The notes below the pieces were generated by a model. It searched no databases. It was given only the letters and a program-made list of their open reading frames with translations, and was not told the DNA's origin. A DNA stretch of 21,463 nt from JBDTZF01 sp040005265 (GTDB lineage: Bacteria; Verrucomicrobiota; Verrucomicrobiia; Chthoniobacterales; UBA10450): contig JBDTZF010000036.1 in NCBI GenBank assembly GCA_040005265.1, positions 1-21,463 on the forward strand. Direction: 5' to 3'. This document shows, piece after piece, positions 14,125-21,261 of the stretch. The position numbers and the translations under genes were made by a program. Within the stretch, counting starts at the first letter, position 1, and each line of letters begins with the position of its first letter.

Positions 14125-15726
14125 ATGCGGCGTTGTTTCGCTGTTGTCATTTCCATCCTGGTTGTTGCGGCATTCCTTGCTTTACAATTAGCGCGCTCCG
14201 CGAGCGCAACATCGCCGATCGTTCCGGGCAAGATCAACATCGCGCAGGCACAAGTGCCTACCTGGTCGAAGGAGGATCTGGATTTTTTCCTCCACGGGAC
14301 GATGAGCACCGAAGTTGTTCCCGAGGCAGTGTTGCGCGCATTCATCAAAACATATCCGCAACTATTTCCGGCGGCCGACCTTTCCTATCTGGGTTTGATC
14401 CCCGACCCGGACTTTGGATGGCCAATTGGTATCAGTCGGAAGAGTGAGGTGAAACATCTCGGGGGACTTTCGGCCGTCGGGATTAATTGCGCTTCGTGCC
14501 ACGTAGCAGAGTTGACGTCCAATTCGTCGAACAAGCCGGTCCGCATTCTTGGAGTAACCAGCCATTTCAATGTCGAGGCGTTCTTTGGAGCGGTGCTGGT
14601 GGCGACGTTCAAGACTGCTGATCCGGCAAACATGAAAAAATTCCTGGGTGCATATGCGGAAGTGGATCAGAAGTCATTCGAGAAGGCCTGGCAGCAGCAG
14701 GAAGGGGAGATTGCCGAAGCTCTGAAGGCCGATCCGTTCGGGGCAAAGGAGATCGCGCCCGGTGAGTTGCATGAGATCACCAACGGTGAAGTGCGACTGG
14801 ATCAATATGCGCTGGAACACGATCTCGATCTCGCGGCTTTCGCGCACACGATGGTGAAACTCTTTCACAATATTCGTGCGGCCCTTCACGTTCCGGACAA
14901 GCCGCCGGCTAAGGCACCGCCCGCCTCGGGCCCCGGTCGCAACGACGCCTTCGGTCTCCTCGCCGCCAGTCTGCTCAACTCGCCGCAGCCCTACTCCCCT
15001 ATCAAATTCGGACTGGTTTGGAACGTCGACCAGCGCACCTGGGTGCATTGGGACGGCAATACCAATTCACCGCTCGCTCGCAATCTGCTGGCTTCCCTCG
15101 GATTGGGCGCACCGATGCATGGAAAGCATGGCGATCTTGAATTTGCGATGGTGAAGCGACAAACCGATCTATCGGAAACGATCCGGCCGCCGAAATATCC
15201 TTTCAATGTCGATGCTCCTGCGGCGAAGCGCGGCGCCACCCATTTTGTGGCAAAATGCGCGGGCTGCCACGCAAGTCCCGAGAGCGATAAGAGATTGTAC
15301 CCGGTCGCCGAGATTGGAACGGATCCGCATCGAGCAGAAATGTTCACGCAAAAGCTGGCCGATGGGTTTAACAAGTTTCTCGCGGAACTCGAGACGGAGG
15401 GTTATGAGCCGCCGAAGGAGTTCGGCGTGCGCAGCACCGGGAAATATTTTGCGGCAACATTGAACGGTGTGTGGGCCCGCTCTCCCTATTTGCATAACGG
15501 CTCTGTGCGCACCATGCGCGAATTACTGAACTCCCCCGACGGCCGATCTAAGACATTTCACCGCGGTTCGCGCAAGTTCGACGAGAAGGAAATGGGCTAC
15601 ACCGATGAGGGCGCCTACGTGCTTGAGACAGGTCTGCCCGGAAATTCCAATTCGGGTCACAATTACGGCACAGATCTGTCAGCCGATCAAAAGCGCGATT
15701 TGATCGAGTATCTCAAAACGCTTTAG
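14125..15726 (+). CDS. Exported di-haem c-type cytochrome (peroxidase/RoxA-like)
   Basis: A 533-residue exported protein with a signal peptide (about 1-28, ending SASA). It has two c-type haem sites, CASCH (C122, C125, H126) and CAGCH (C378, C381, H382). The second is preceded by AKRGATHFVAKC, and later LNGVWARSPYLHNGSVRTM is the characteristic C-terminal stretch of the di-haem cytochrome-c-peroxidase/MauG/RoxA superfamily. WVHWDGNTNSPLARN (306-320) also recalls RoxA-like proteins. Known members reduce H2O2, oxidise protein side chains or cleave rubber oxidatively. Length and the long insert between haems fit RoxA-like cytochromes better than classical CcpA (~330 residues). The substrate cannot be stated. 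It follows the upstream anchored protein by nine bases. Confidence 0.88.
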   Translation: MRRCFAVVISILVVAAFLALQLARSASATSPIVPGKINIAQAQVPTWSKEDLDFFLHGTMSTEVVPEAVLRAFIKTYPQLFPAADLSYLGLIPDPDFGWPIGISRKSEVKHLGGLSAVGINCASCHVAELTSNSSNKPVRILGVTSHFNVEAFFGAVLVATFKTADPANMKKFLGAYAEVDQKSFEKAWQQQEGEIAEALKADPFGAKEIAPGELHEITNGEVRLDQYALEHDLDLAAFAHTMVKLFHNIRAALHVPDKPPAKAPPASGPGRNDAFGLLAASLLNSPQPYSPIKFGLVWNVDQRTWVHWDGNTNSPLARNLLASLGLGAPMHGKHGDLEFAMVKRQTDLSETIRPPKYPFNVDAPAAKRGATHFVAKCAGCHASPESDKRLYPVAEIGTDPHRAEMFTQKLADGFNKFLAELETEGYEPPKEFGVRSTGKYFAATLNGVWARSPYLHNGSVRTMRELLNSPDGRSKTFHRGSRKFDEKEMGYTDEGAYVLETGLPGNSNSGHNYGTDLSADQKRDLIEYLKTL

Positions 15727-15737
15727 AAGTCCGATTG

Positions 15738-15870
15738 TCATCCTGTCGCGCAGTCGCGTTGGACCACAAGCATCGCCCAAGATTCTCATGTTGAGCGTAG
15801 CGACACATTTCTGAATTGCTCCGGCTTCCTCGATAGCGCAGTCAGAGATCCTTCGCTGGGCTCAGGATGA
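15738..15870. repeat. TCATCCTG...CAGGATGA palindromic intergenic repeat
   Basis: TCATCCTG (15738-15745) is mirrored by CAGGATGA (15863-15870). The right end reads GAGATCCTTCGCTGGGCTCA before the arm, and an internal CTCATGTTGAGCGTAGCGA is a diverged copy of the same phrase in the opposite sense. It fills the gap between the cytochrome and obgE, which converge here. Elements of this wording recur in many environmental genomes as non-coding dispersed repeats. Confidence 0.65.
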
Positions 15871-15891
15871 GTGGCTAAACAATCGAAACGG

Positions 15892-16956
15892 TTAAGCTGC
15901 CAGCCAACCAGCTAATTTTTTCTTTAGCTCATCGATCCCCTGCCCTTTCGCCGCTGAAACTGCGGCGATGTCGATCTTGGGGAATCGCTGCTGCAGCGCT
16001 GTCAGATTTTCCTCCGCCTCCGGCAAATCCATTTTGTTCGCGACCACAAACCATTTTCTTCCCGAAAGCAACGGATCGTAAAGATCGATTTCACGACGAA
16101 GTTTCTCGAGATCTTCCACCGGCGAGCGCCCCTCGCTTCCAGCAATATCCAAAACGAACAGCAAGACCCGGCAGCGCGTGATATGTCGCAAGAATTCGTG
16201 CCCGAGTCCGAGTCCACGATGCGCGCCTTCGATCAAACCTGGAATATCGGCGATAGTAGTCCGGTCATACCCGGACAATTCCACCACGCCGATGATCGGG
16301 TGCAACGTAGTAAACGGATAGGCCGCCACTTTTGGGCGCGCGGCGGATATTTTGCGAAGCAGGGTCGACTTCCCGGCGTTCGGGTAACCAACCAGACCGG
16401 CGTCAGCGATGGTACGCAATTCGAGAAGGAAATGCCCCTGCTCGCCTTCTCCGCCATCGGTGTATTGGCGCGGCGCGCGATTCCGCGAACTCTTAAAATG
16501 CACATTCCCCTTCCCGCCTTCGCCACCCTGGCAAAGCACAAATTCCTGTTCGTCCTGCGTAAGATCGACAACAAGCTCGGAGTCCATTTTCGATTTGTGG
16601 GCGGCCGCTACGGCGGATCCGTCCTTTGGCGGGTTGGGTGTTGAACGTTTTCCCTTGTCCGGATCCTCCCAAACAATCGTGCCTACCGGCACCTTGACCA
16701 CCTTGGAAACCGCCGCCTTCCCGTACATCTTCTTCCCCATTCCATGGCCGCCATTTTTGGCCTTGATGATCGGCTCGTAAAAAAGATTCGAGAGATTATC
16801 GACGTGTCGATCCGCGCGCAGGATGACGTCGCCGCCGCGGCCACCGTCGCCGCCATCAGGTCCGCCCTTCGGCACGTACTTTTCCCGGCGAAAACTCACC
16901 GAGCCGCGCCCGCCATTCCCCGCCTGGACAAAAACTTTGATTCGATCGACAAACAT
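15892..16956 (-). CDS. obgE: Obg-family ribosome-associated GTPase
   Basis: A 354-residue GTPase for large-subunit ribosome assembly and stress/growth control. The N-terminal Obg fold (1-180) has the glycine-rich GGPDGGDGGRGGDV and the typical RREKYVPKGG start. The G domain has GYPNAGKST (G1, 190-198), YPFTT (G2, 213-217), DIPGLIEGA (G3, 237-245), NKMD (G4, 307-310) and SAA (G5, 334-336). The C-terminal OCT domain is absent, as in many bacteria. A hydrophilic insert of about 25 residues (about 100-126, DKGKRSTPNPPKDG onward) interrupts the Obg domain. It is transcribed alone on the minus strand; in many bacteria obg follows rplU-rpmA, but those are not upstream here. It is flanked on both sides by palindromic repeats. 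Confidence 0.98.
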   Translation of the reverse strand: MFVDRIKVFVQAGNGGRGSVSFRREKYVPKGGPDGGDGGRGGDVILRADRHVDNLSNLFYEPIIKAKNGGHGMGKKMYGKAAVSKVVKVPVGTIVWEDPDKGKRSTPNPPKDGSAVAAAHKSKMDSELVVDLTQDEQEFVLCQGGEGGKGNVHFKSSRNRAPRQYTDGGEGEQGHFLLELRTIADAGLVGYPNAGKSTLLRKISAARPKVAAYPFTTLHPIIGVVELSGYDRTTIADIPGLIEGAHRGLGLGHEFLRHITRCRVLLFVLDIAGSEGRSPVEDLEKLRREIDLYDPLLSGRKWFVVANKMDLPEAEENLTALQQRFPKIDIAAVSAAKGQGIDELKKKLAGWLAA

Positions 16957-17016
16957 AAAGTGAGGTTAGATCGTTAAACCGATCAATCGTTACAACGTCG
17001 CTCCACCAGCCCCTTC

Positions 17017-17148
17017 TGTCATCCCGAACGACGTGAGGGACCTCGCGAGCGAAAGGTTGATGATCGAGCGAAACTAGCGCGATGCTAATATCTTACGCGA
17101 GATCCTTTAGTACGCTCTCGCCACGGCGAGTCTACGACGCGGATGACA
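17017..17148. repeat. Nested palindromic repeat (TGTCATCC...GGATGACA)
   Basis: The gap between glgM-like and obgE contains an outer perfect 8-bp inverted repeat, TGTCATCC (17017-17024) and GGATGACA (17141-17148). An inner pair, GACCTCGCG (17039-17047) and CGCGAGATC (17096-17104), pairs with one mismatch. The 132-bp element has no reading frame of note and looks like a MITE-like, non-coding mobile repeat. It probably lies in or just before the obgE promoter region. Confidence 0.65.
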
Positions 17149-17160
17149 GCGTTAGTGTTA

Positions 17161-18366
17161 TCAACGCGATAACAACGATTCGTAAAGCGTTTTGGTTTTT
17201 TTCGCGATCGCGGACCAGCTGAAATTTTCTTCGGCGCGTTTGCGGCCGGCTTTTCCGAATTTTTCCCGCAGTGCCGGATCTTTCATGAGCTGATTGATCC
17301 GCGCCGCGAGATCGCGGGCGAACTTTTCGGGATTGGTTGGCGCGAACGGGGTCTCTTTCATTTGATCGATCGGCACCAGAAATCCGGTTTGACCATCGAC
17401 AACTACTTCCTTAATCCCGCCGACGGCGGTGGCAACCACTGCCGTTTCACAGGCCATCGCTTCAAGGTTGATGATCCCGAACGGTTCGTAAACTGACGGG
17501 CAACAAAACACCGCCGCCTGTGCGAATAGCTCGCAAGCGGTTTTCTTGTCCACCATCTCATCGATCCAGATGATTCCGGGTCGCTCCTTTTTCGCGCGAT
17601 CTACCGCAATCTTCATTTCCTGTTCTATCTCCGCCGTGTCAGGCGCTGCAGCGCAAAGCACGATCTGGAAACCCGGGTCCATGAACCGGATCGCATCCAC
17701 CAGATTCGTGATTCCCTTTTGGCGCGTGATCCGGCCGACAAAAAGCAGATAAGGCCGGGCTGGATCGATTCCGAAACGTTTGAGGGCATCGGTCGACTCA
17801 ACTTTTCGATACTCATCTAGATCGACGCCGTTATGGATGATTTGGATCCGATTAGGATCGACATCGAACAAGCGCTCAATGTCGCTCTTGGTCTCGCCGG
17901 ACACCGCGATGACGGCATCGGCCATTTCGAGCGCGGTTTTCTCGACCCAGAGTGAGAAATCGTACCCTCCGCCCAGTTGTTCCCTCTTCCAGGGGCGGAG
18001 CGGCTCGAGTGAATGAACCGTAACGACCAGTGGAATCGCGTAATTCTTTTTCGCCAGAATGCCGCCGAAATGACTGTACCAGGTATGGCAATGAACCAGA
18101 TTGGCGTCGATGTTCATGGTATTGAAATCGATGCAGCGTTGGACGGCACCGAAAACGGATCTCAATGGAGCTGGACAACTAAACTCACTAGCATCCAGTT
18201 CGAAGCCTGTGACTTTTAGGTTTCCCTTTTCAAGACGTTGCTCGCCGAAACAGCGCACCTCCACAGGCATCGTTTTGGCAAGCTCGCGCGAGAGATAATC
18301 GACATGCACGCCGGCGCCGCCGTAAATGTGCGGCGGATATTCGTTGGTGAGGAAGAGAACCTTCAT
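17161..18366 (-). CDS. glgM: GT4 glycosyltransferase, GlgM / Corynebacterium-type glycogen synthase
   Basis: A 401-residue retaining GT-B glycosyltransferase. The opening MKVLFLTNEYPPHIYGGAGV, then HTWYSHF (95-100 region), HSLEPLRPWKREQLGGGYD (118-136), GRITRQKGI (211-219, with the phosphate-binding Arg212 and Lys217), CPSVYEPFGIINLEAMAC (289-306) and FSWSAIAKKT closely follow mycobacterial GlgM (Rv1212c). That enzyme makes maltose-1-phosphate from ADP-glucose and glucose-1-phosphate for the GlgE glucan pathway; the wider family is often annotated as glycogen synthase. Product assignment between the two is inference. The ATG at 18366 was chosen because the family begins there; an upstream ATG at 18390 lies in repetitive sequence. 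It follows the stress-protein gene by 37 bp. Confidence 0.88.
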   Translation of the reverse strand: MKVLFLTNEYPPHIYGGAGVHVDYLSRELAKTMPVEVRCFGEQRLEKGNLKVTGFELDASEFSCPAPLRSVFGAVQRCIDFNTMNIDANLVHCHTWYSHFGGILAKKNYAIPLVVTVHSLEPLRPWKREQLGGGYDFSLWVEKTALEMADAVIAVSGETKSDIERLFDVDPNRIQIIHNGVDLDEYRKVESTDALKRFGIDPARPYLLFVGRITRQKGITNLVDAIRFMDPGFQIVLCAAAPDTAEIEQEMKIAVDRAKKERPGIIWIDEMVDKKTACELFAQAAVFCCPSVYEPFGIINLEAMACETAVVATAVGGIKEVVVDGQTGFLVPIDQMKETPFAPTNPEKFARDLAARINQLMKDPALREKFGKAGRKRAEENFSWSAIAKKTKTLYESLLSR

Positions 18367-18370
18367 GACG

Positions 18371-18399
18371 CCATTGCTCCACCACTCCAATACTCCACT
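18371..18399. repeat. Short GGAGT-rich tandem stretch before glgM
   Basis: The plus strand reads CCATTGCTCCACCACTCC then AATACTCCACT: CTCC recurs every eight or nine bases. On the transcribed (minus) strand this is GGAG repeated just upstream of the glgM start, so it may supply multiple Shine-Dalgarno-like sites, or it may be a fragment of a dispersed repeat. Confidence 0.4.
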
Positions 18400-18403
18400 T
18401 CGG

Positions 18404-18829
18404 TCAATTCTTCACTTTTAGCAGCAACACTGGCACTTCGACACCGTGACGCACCTTGTCCGCAGTTGCCCCGTAGAGAATATCGCTAATCAACCGGTGA
18501 CCGTGCGTGGTCATCGCGATTAGATCGACCTCTTTCTCCCGGGCAAGTTTGATTATCTCGTCGGACGGCTCGCCCAAGGCGAGGACAGCATCGCACGCAA
18601 ACCCCTCGTCGGTCAGTTGGCGGTTTCGCTTCTCCAGATAAACGCGGTCATCCTTCATCTCTTCACTCTCGGCCAGCTTGAGTTGATTGAAATTTCGCGC
18701 CACCCAGCCGTCCGACACATGAACGAGAAGTAATTTCGCACCGGTCATCCGCGCGAGCTGCTTGATGTGAGTCAAAATCGTCTCGTCAGCTGCAGTGTTC
18801 TCAAGGGGAATGAGAATGTGATGATACAT
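18404..18829 (-). CDS. Universal stress protein (UspA domain)
   Basis: A 141-residue single UspA domain, an alpha/beta fold that usually binds ATP or AMP. The start ILIPLENTAADETIL and the ending EVPVLLLKV are standard. The nucleotide loop region is TTHGHRLISDILYGATADKVRH; the final glycine-serine of the G-x2-G-x9-G(S/T) motif reads G120-A121, so ATP binding may be weakened. A strong Shine-Dalgarno (AAGGAGG) begins at the mntH stop codon, four bases before the ATG, so translation is probably coupled to mntH. USPs of this THGHR type are, to my recollection, often placed beside Nramp transporters. A link to manganese or oxidative stress is suggested only by location. Confidence 0.93.
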   Translation of the reverse strand: MYHHILIPLENTAADETILTHIKQLARMTGAKLLLVHVSDGWVARNFNQLKLAESEEMKDDRVYLEKRNRQLTDEGFACDAVLALGEPSDEIIKLAREKEVDLIAMTTHGHRLISDILYGATADKVRHGVEVPVLLLKVKN

Positions 18830-18838
18830 AGCGCCTCC

Positions 18839-20254
18839 TTAGTGCCCCGATCCTGAAAGACCCATAGCGGCGTAAAAGGCCTTAAGAACTGCGTCCGGCA
18901 TAAAGGTATCGAAGAGTAGCTTCAAGTTGAGGAGAATGATAATGCTTGCCGTGGTCCATCCCAGGATCTTTACCCAGAGACGATTTGCGAATTCGCCCAT
19001 TTTCGCTTTTTCGCCGGTGAAACGCATGAGCGGCCAGACCGCAAACCCGAGTTGCATGCTTAGCACAACCTGACTGGCCACGAGCAGTTGCGTGGTCTTG
19101 CCCTCCCCGTAAATGGCTATGATAAGAATTGCGGGAACGATCGCGATAAGCCGCGTGATCAACCGACGCAGCCACGGAGTGATCCGAAAATTCAGAAAGC
19201 CCTCCATCACAATCTGGCCCGCCAGCGTGCCGGTAAGAGTCGAATTTTGCCCCGACGCCAGCAAGGCGACGGCGAACAGAATGCTGGCAAAACTAACGCC
19301 CAGTAACGGACTGAGCAGTTTGTAGGCATCCTGAATTTGGGCTACGTCCTGGTGCCCGGACCAATGAAAAACCGCAGCGGCTAAAATCAGGATTGCTGCG
19401 TTGATGAACAGGGCGAACATCAATGCAGCGGTCGAGTCGATTGTGGCGAACTTGATCGCCTCACGCCGGCCTCCGGGGGTCTGCTCGAACCTGCGGGTCT
19501 GAACAATAGAAGAATGCAGGTAGAGATTGTGCGGCATTACTGTCGCGCCAAGGATGCCGATGCTGACATAGAGCATTCCCTGATTCGCGATAATGTGTGG
19601 GCCGGGAACAAATCCGAACAATATCCCGCTTAGACTTGGCTTGGAGAAAATAAGTTCGGCAGCGAAACAGCCGCCGATGGTGGCGATGAGCGTGATAACA
19701 ATGGCTTCGATGTAACGAAAACCCTTGGTTTGGAGATACAAGACGAGCAACACATCGGAAGCGGTGATGAGACAGCCCCAGACCAGTGGGATCCCGAACA
19801 GAAGCTGCAGACCGATCGCCGAGCCGACCACTTCAGCCAGATCGCACGCCGCAATGGCGACTTCGCAAAGGACCCAGAGAAACCAGACCGTTGGGGTGGA
19901 GTAATGGTCGCGGCAGGCCTGGGCGAGATCACGACCGGTGGCGACGCCCAGCTTGATGCACAAATGTTGAAGCAGGATCGCCATCAGATTGGAGATCATA
20001 ATGACGGCCAGAAGCGAGTAACCGAACTGGGCGCCGCCGGCCAAGTCGGTGGCCCAGTTGCCCGGATCCATGTAGCCGACGGCCACTAAGAATCCCGGGC
20101 CTGAAAAAGCGGCAAGTTTACGCCAGAACGAAGCGGTCGTCGGAACAAGAATGCTGCGATGGACTTCCGGCAATGAAACCTGTCCCGCGGTTTTGCGCCA
20201 CGCGCCCTCGGCTTTTTTCGGTTCTGATGTAGTGATTCGGTCCGATTGGGCCAT
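18839..20254 (-). CDS. mntH: Nramp-family manganese(II) transporter
   Basis: A 471-residue proton-coupled divalent metal importer with about 11 membrane helices after a 45-residue cytoplasmic N-terminus. The metal-binding motifs are intact: DPGN in helix 1 (D63, N66) and MPHNLYLHS in helix 6 (M240), the set that selects Mn2+ or Fe2+ against Ca2+ and Mg2+. FSGPGFLVAVGYMDPGNWATD is the standard first-helix region. It is transcribed away from mntR and heads a minus-strand cluster with the universal stress protein and the glgM-like gene. Its upstream region carries TTAGT/ACTAA half-sites about ten bases before the ATG, so repression by MntR with Mn2+ is likely. No Shine-Dalgarno is visible. Confidence 0.95.
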   Translation of the reverse strand: MAQSDRITTSEPKKAEGAWRKTAGQVSLPEVHRSILVPTTASFWRKLAAFSGPGFLVAVGYMDPGNWATDLAGGAQFGYSLLAVIMISNLMAILLQHLCIKLGVATGRDLAQACRDHYSTPTVWFLWVLCEVAIAACDLAEVVGSAIGLQLLFGIPLVWGCLITASDVLLVLYLQTKGFRYIEAIVITLIATIGGCFAAELIFSKPSLSGILFGFVPGPHIIANQGMLYVSIGILGATVMPHNLYLHSSIVQTRRFEQTPGGRREAIKFATIDSTAALMFALFINAAILILAAAVFHWSGHQDVAQIQDAYKLLSPLLGVSFASILFAVALLASGQNSTLTGTLAGQIVMEGFLNFRITPWLRRLITRLIAIVPAILIIAIYGEGKTTQLLVASQVVLSMQLGFAVWPLMRFTGEKAKMGEFANRLWVKILGWTTASIIILLNLKLLFDTFMPDAVLKAFYAAMGLSGSGH

Positions 20255-20261
20255 GGAAATG

Positions 20262-20316
20262 TTAGTCTCGACTAATTTAGTTATTAGCTATTATGAATCT
20301 GTCAATGTGAAACTAA
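20262..20316. promoter_or_regulatory. Candidate MntR operator cluster between mntH and mntR
   Basis: TTAGTCTCGACTAA (20262-20275) is a palindrome with 6-base arms, directly next to a second overlapping palindrome ACTAATTTAGT (20271-20281); a further ACTAA lies at 20312-20316. On the minus strand a TTGACA hexamer (20305-20300) is a good -35 candidate for mntH; the matching -10 (near TAACTA, 20283-20278) is weak. The palindromes lie where a repressor would block mntH transcription. The sequence is seen; MntR binding is inferred. Confidence 0.6.
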
Positions 20317-20324
20317 TTATTTGT

Positions 20325-20352
20325 TTGACTATGCGCGGATGGGTTTTATTTT
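20325..20352 (+). promoter_or_regulatory. Candidate mntR promoter
   Basis: TTGACT (20325-20330), a 16-base spacer and TATTTT (20347-20352) form a plausible sigma-70-type promoter. Transcription would begin about at 20358-20360, at the GTG start codon itself, which implies a leaderless message. Confidence 0.45.
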
Positions 20353-20358
20353 CCGGCC

Positions 20359-20796
20359 GTGCCATCCAATAAAAAGAGCTCTCAATCGGCCCTGGGCAGT
20401 TCCGCTGCGGTTGAGGATTACCTCGAGCGGATCCTCGAGCTGATTAATTCCAAGGGATACGCCCGCGTGGTCGATATCGCCGCGGCGTTAAAGATTTCTC
20501 AAGCCAGTGTGACCAATATGGTCCAGCGGCTCGATGCCGAGGGCCTTCTCAAATACGAGAAGTATCGCGGCCTCATCCTAACCACGGCCGGCAAGACTCT
20601 GGCCCGCAAGATTGTGCAGCGGCACAAACTGCTTACCGACTTTCTCACCCTCCTCGGTCTCGACGAGCGTGTGATTTATCACGACGTGGAAGGAATGGAG
20701 CACCATATCAGCGCGCCGACCCTTCGGGCGATCGAGGCGCTTACGGTTCAATTGCGGCGGCGTCCGGCGCTGCGAGCGCAGTTAGCAGCGGCTTGA
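20359..20796 (+). CDS. mntR: Manganese-responsive DtxR-family repressor MntR
   Basis: A 145-residue repressor with an N-terminal winged helix (KGYARVVDIAAALKISQASV, then a recognition helix ending VQRLDAEGLL) and a dimerisation/metal domain. All six Mn-type ligands of Bacillus MntR are present at equivalent places: D20 and E23 (VEDYLER), H89 (QRHKLL), and E111, E114 and H115 (DVEGMEHH). Aspartate at the first ligand marks the Mn-selective type rather than the iron-selective DtxR/IdeR type. There is no SH3-like third domain, so the length matches Bacillus MntR. The start is GTG, since no ATG precedes the first ligand and no Shine-Dalgarno is visible. It is divergent from mntH (104 bp gap) and probably represses it. 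Confidence 0.93.
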   Translation: MPSNKKSSQSALGSSAAVEDYLERILELINSKGYARVVDIAAALKISQASVTNMVQRLDAEGLLKYEKYRGLILTTAGKTLARKIVQRHKLLTDFLTLLGLDERVIYHDVEGMEHHISAPTLRAIEALTVQLRRRPALRAQLAAA

Positions 20797-20803
20797 GGTA
20801 GGC

Positions 20804-20821
20804 GCGATTGACTCCAATCGC
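20804..20821 (+). terminator. Stem-loop after mntR
   Basis: GCGATTG (20804-20810), loop ACTC, CAATCGC (20815-20821): a perfect 7-bp stem eight bases after the mntR stop, followed within ten bases by a small GGTTC/GAACC stem (20830-20842). No T tract follows, so it is a 3' hairpin and not a classical intrinsic terminator. Confidence 0.45.
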
Positions 20822-20922
20822 CCGGGGTTGGTTCGGTGAACCGCCGGCAATCGCATGATTTTTCGGAAGAGGGCGCTCAGCTTCTGCGTCTGGTAAGAGG
20901 GCAGAAGCATGTCGCTCCGGAG

Positions 20923-21017
20923 TGTAGCGGCGGCCGTGTCGGCCGCATGTCCCAAATTGCGCGGGCGACACGCCCGCCTCTCAACCAAAAATGCGACGGT
21001 CACAGACCGCCGCTACA
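20923..21017. repeat. Composite three-hairpin intergenic repeat with TGTAGCGGCGG ends
   Basis: The ends are an 11-bp perfect inverted repeat (TGTAGCGGCGG at 20923-20933, CCGCCGCTACA at 21007-21017). Inside are three tight hairpins, each with a three-base loop: GCGGCCG-TGT-CGGCCGC (20930-20946), GCGGGCG-ACA-CGCCCGC (20961-20977) and CGGTC-ACA-GACCG (20997-21009). The right end is also the last codons and stop of the CPXCG gene. The design strongly suggests a non-autonomous mobile repeat. A direct repeat GAAGCATGTCGCTCCGG lies just outside (20904-20920) and again at 21262-21278. Confidence 0.75.
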
Positions 21018-21188
21018 GGCAACGTCGAGGACCTCTCCGGGACGGGATCGAATAGTCAGCGTAATTGGCCGGCAACAGACGGTGCAATCTTCGATCAGGG
21101 TCTGCTCCGATTCGGAAGTATCGACCTGGATTGGAAAAGTTTCCCCGCAGTGCGGGCAGGAGATCTCGGTCTCGGCGATCAAGTCCAT
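21000..21188 (-). CDS. CPXCG-motif small zinc-ribbon protein
   Basis: A 62-residue protein with CPHCGE (C11, C14) and EDCTVCCRPI (C35, C38, C39), the signature of the CPXCG cysteine-rich family; function is unknown, and zinc binding is expected. The stretch ETFPIQVDTSESEQTLIEDC is typical. I chose the ATG at 21188, which gives the usual family length. In-frame starts at 21227 or 21356 add residues encoded partly by intergenic repeat sequence (21262-21303). The C-terminal residues CSGGL and the stop codon are supplied by the terminal part of the repeat at 20923-21017, so the natural end may have been replaced by insertion. Confidence 0.85.
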   Translation of the reverse strand: MDLIAETEISCPHCGETFPIQVDTSESEQTLIEDCTVCCRPITLTIRSRPGEVLDVACSGGL

Positions 21189-21261
21189 GTTGGTAATCAC
21201 GAGTTTCCTGGGCGGATTTGCAACCATCGTTTCGATCACGAACCGATGGATTGGACATGCG

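Noticed and set aside
15740..15890. Possible intrinsic terminator for obgE or the cytochrome gene
   Set aside because: Paired arms are far apart and no T tract follows on either strand; it fits a dispersed repeat better.
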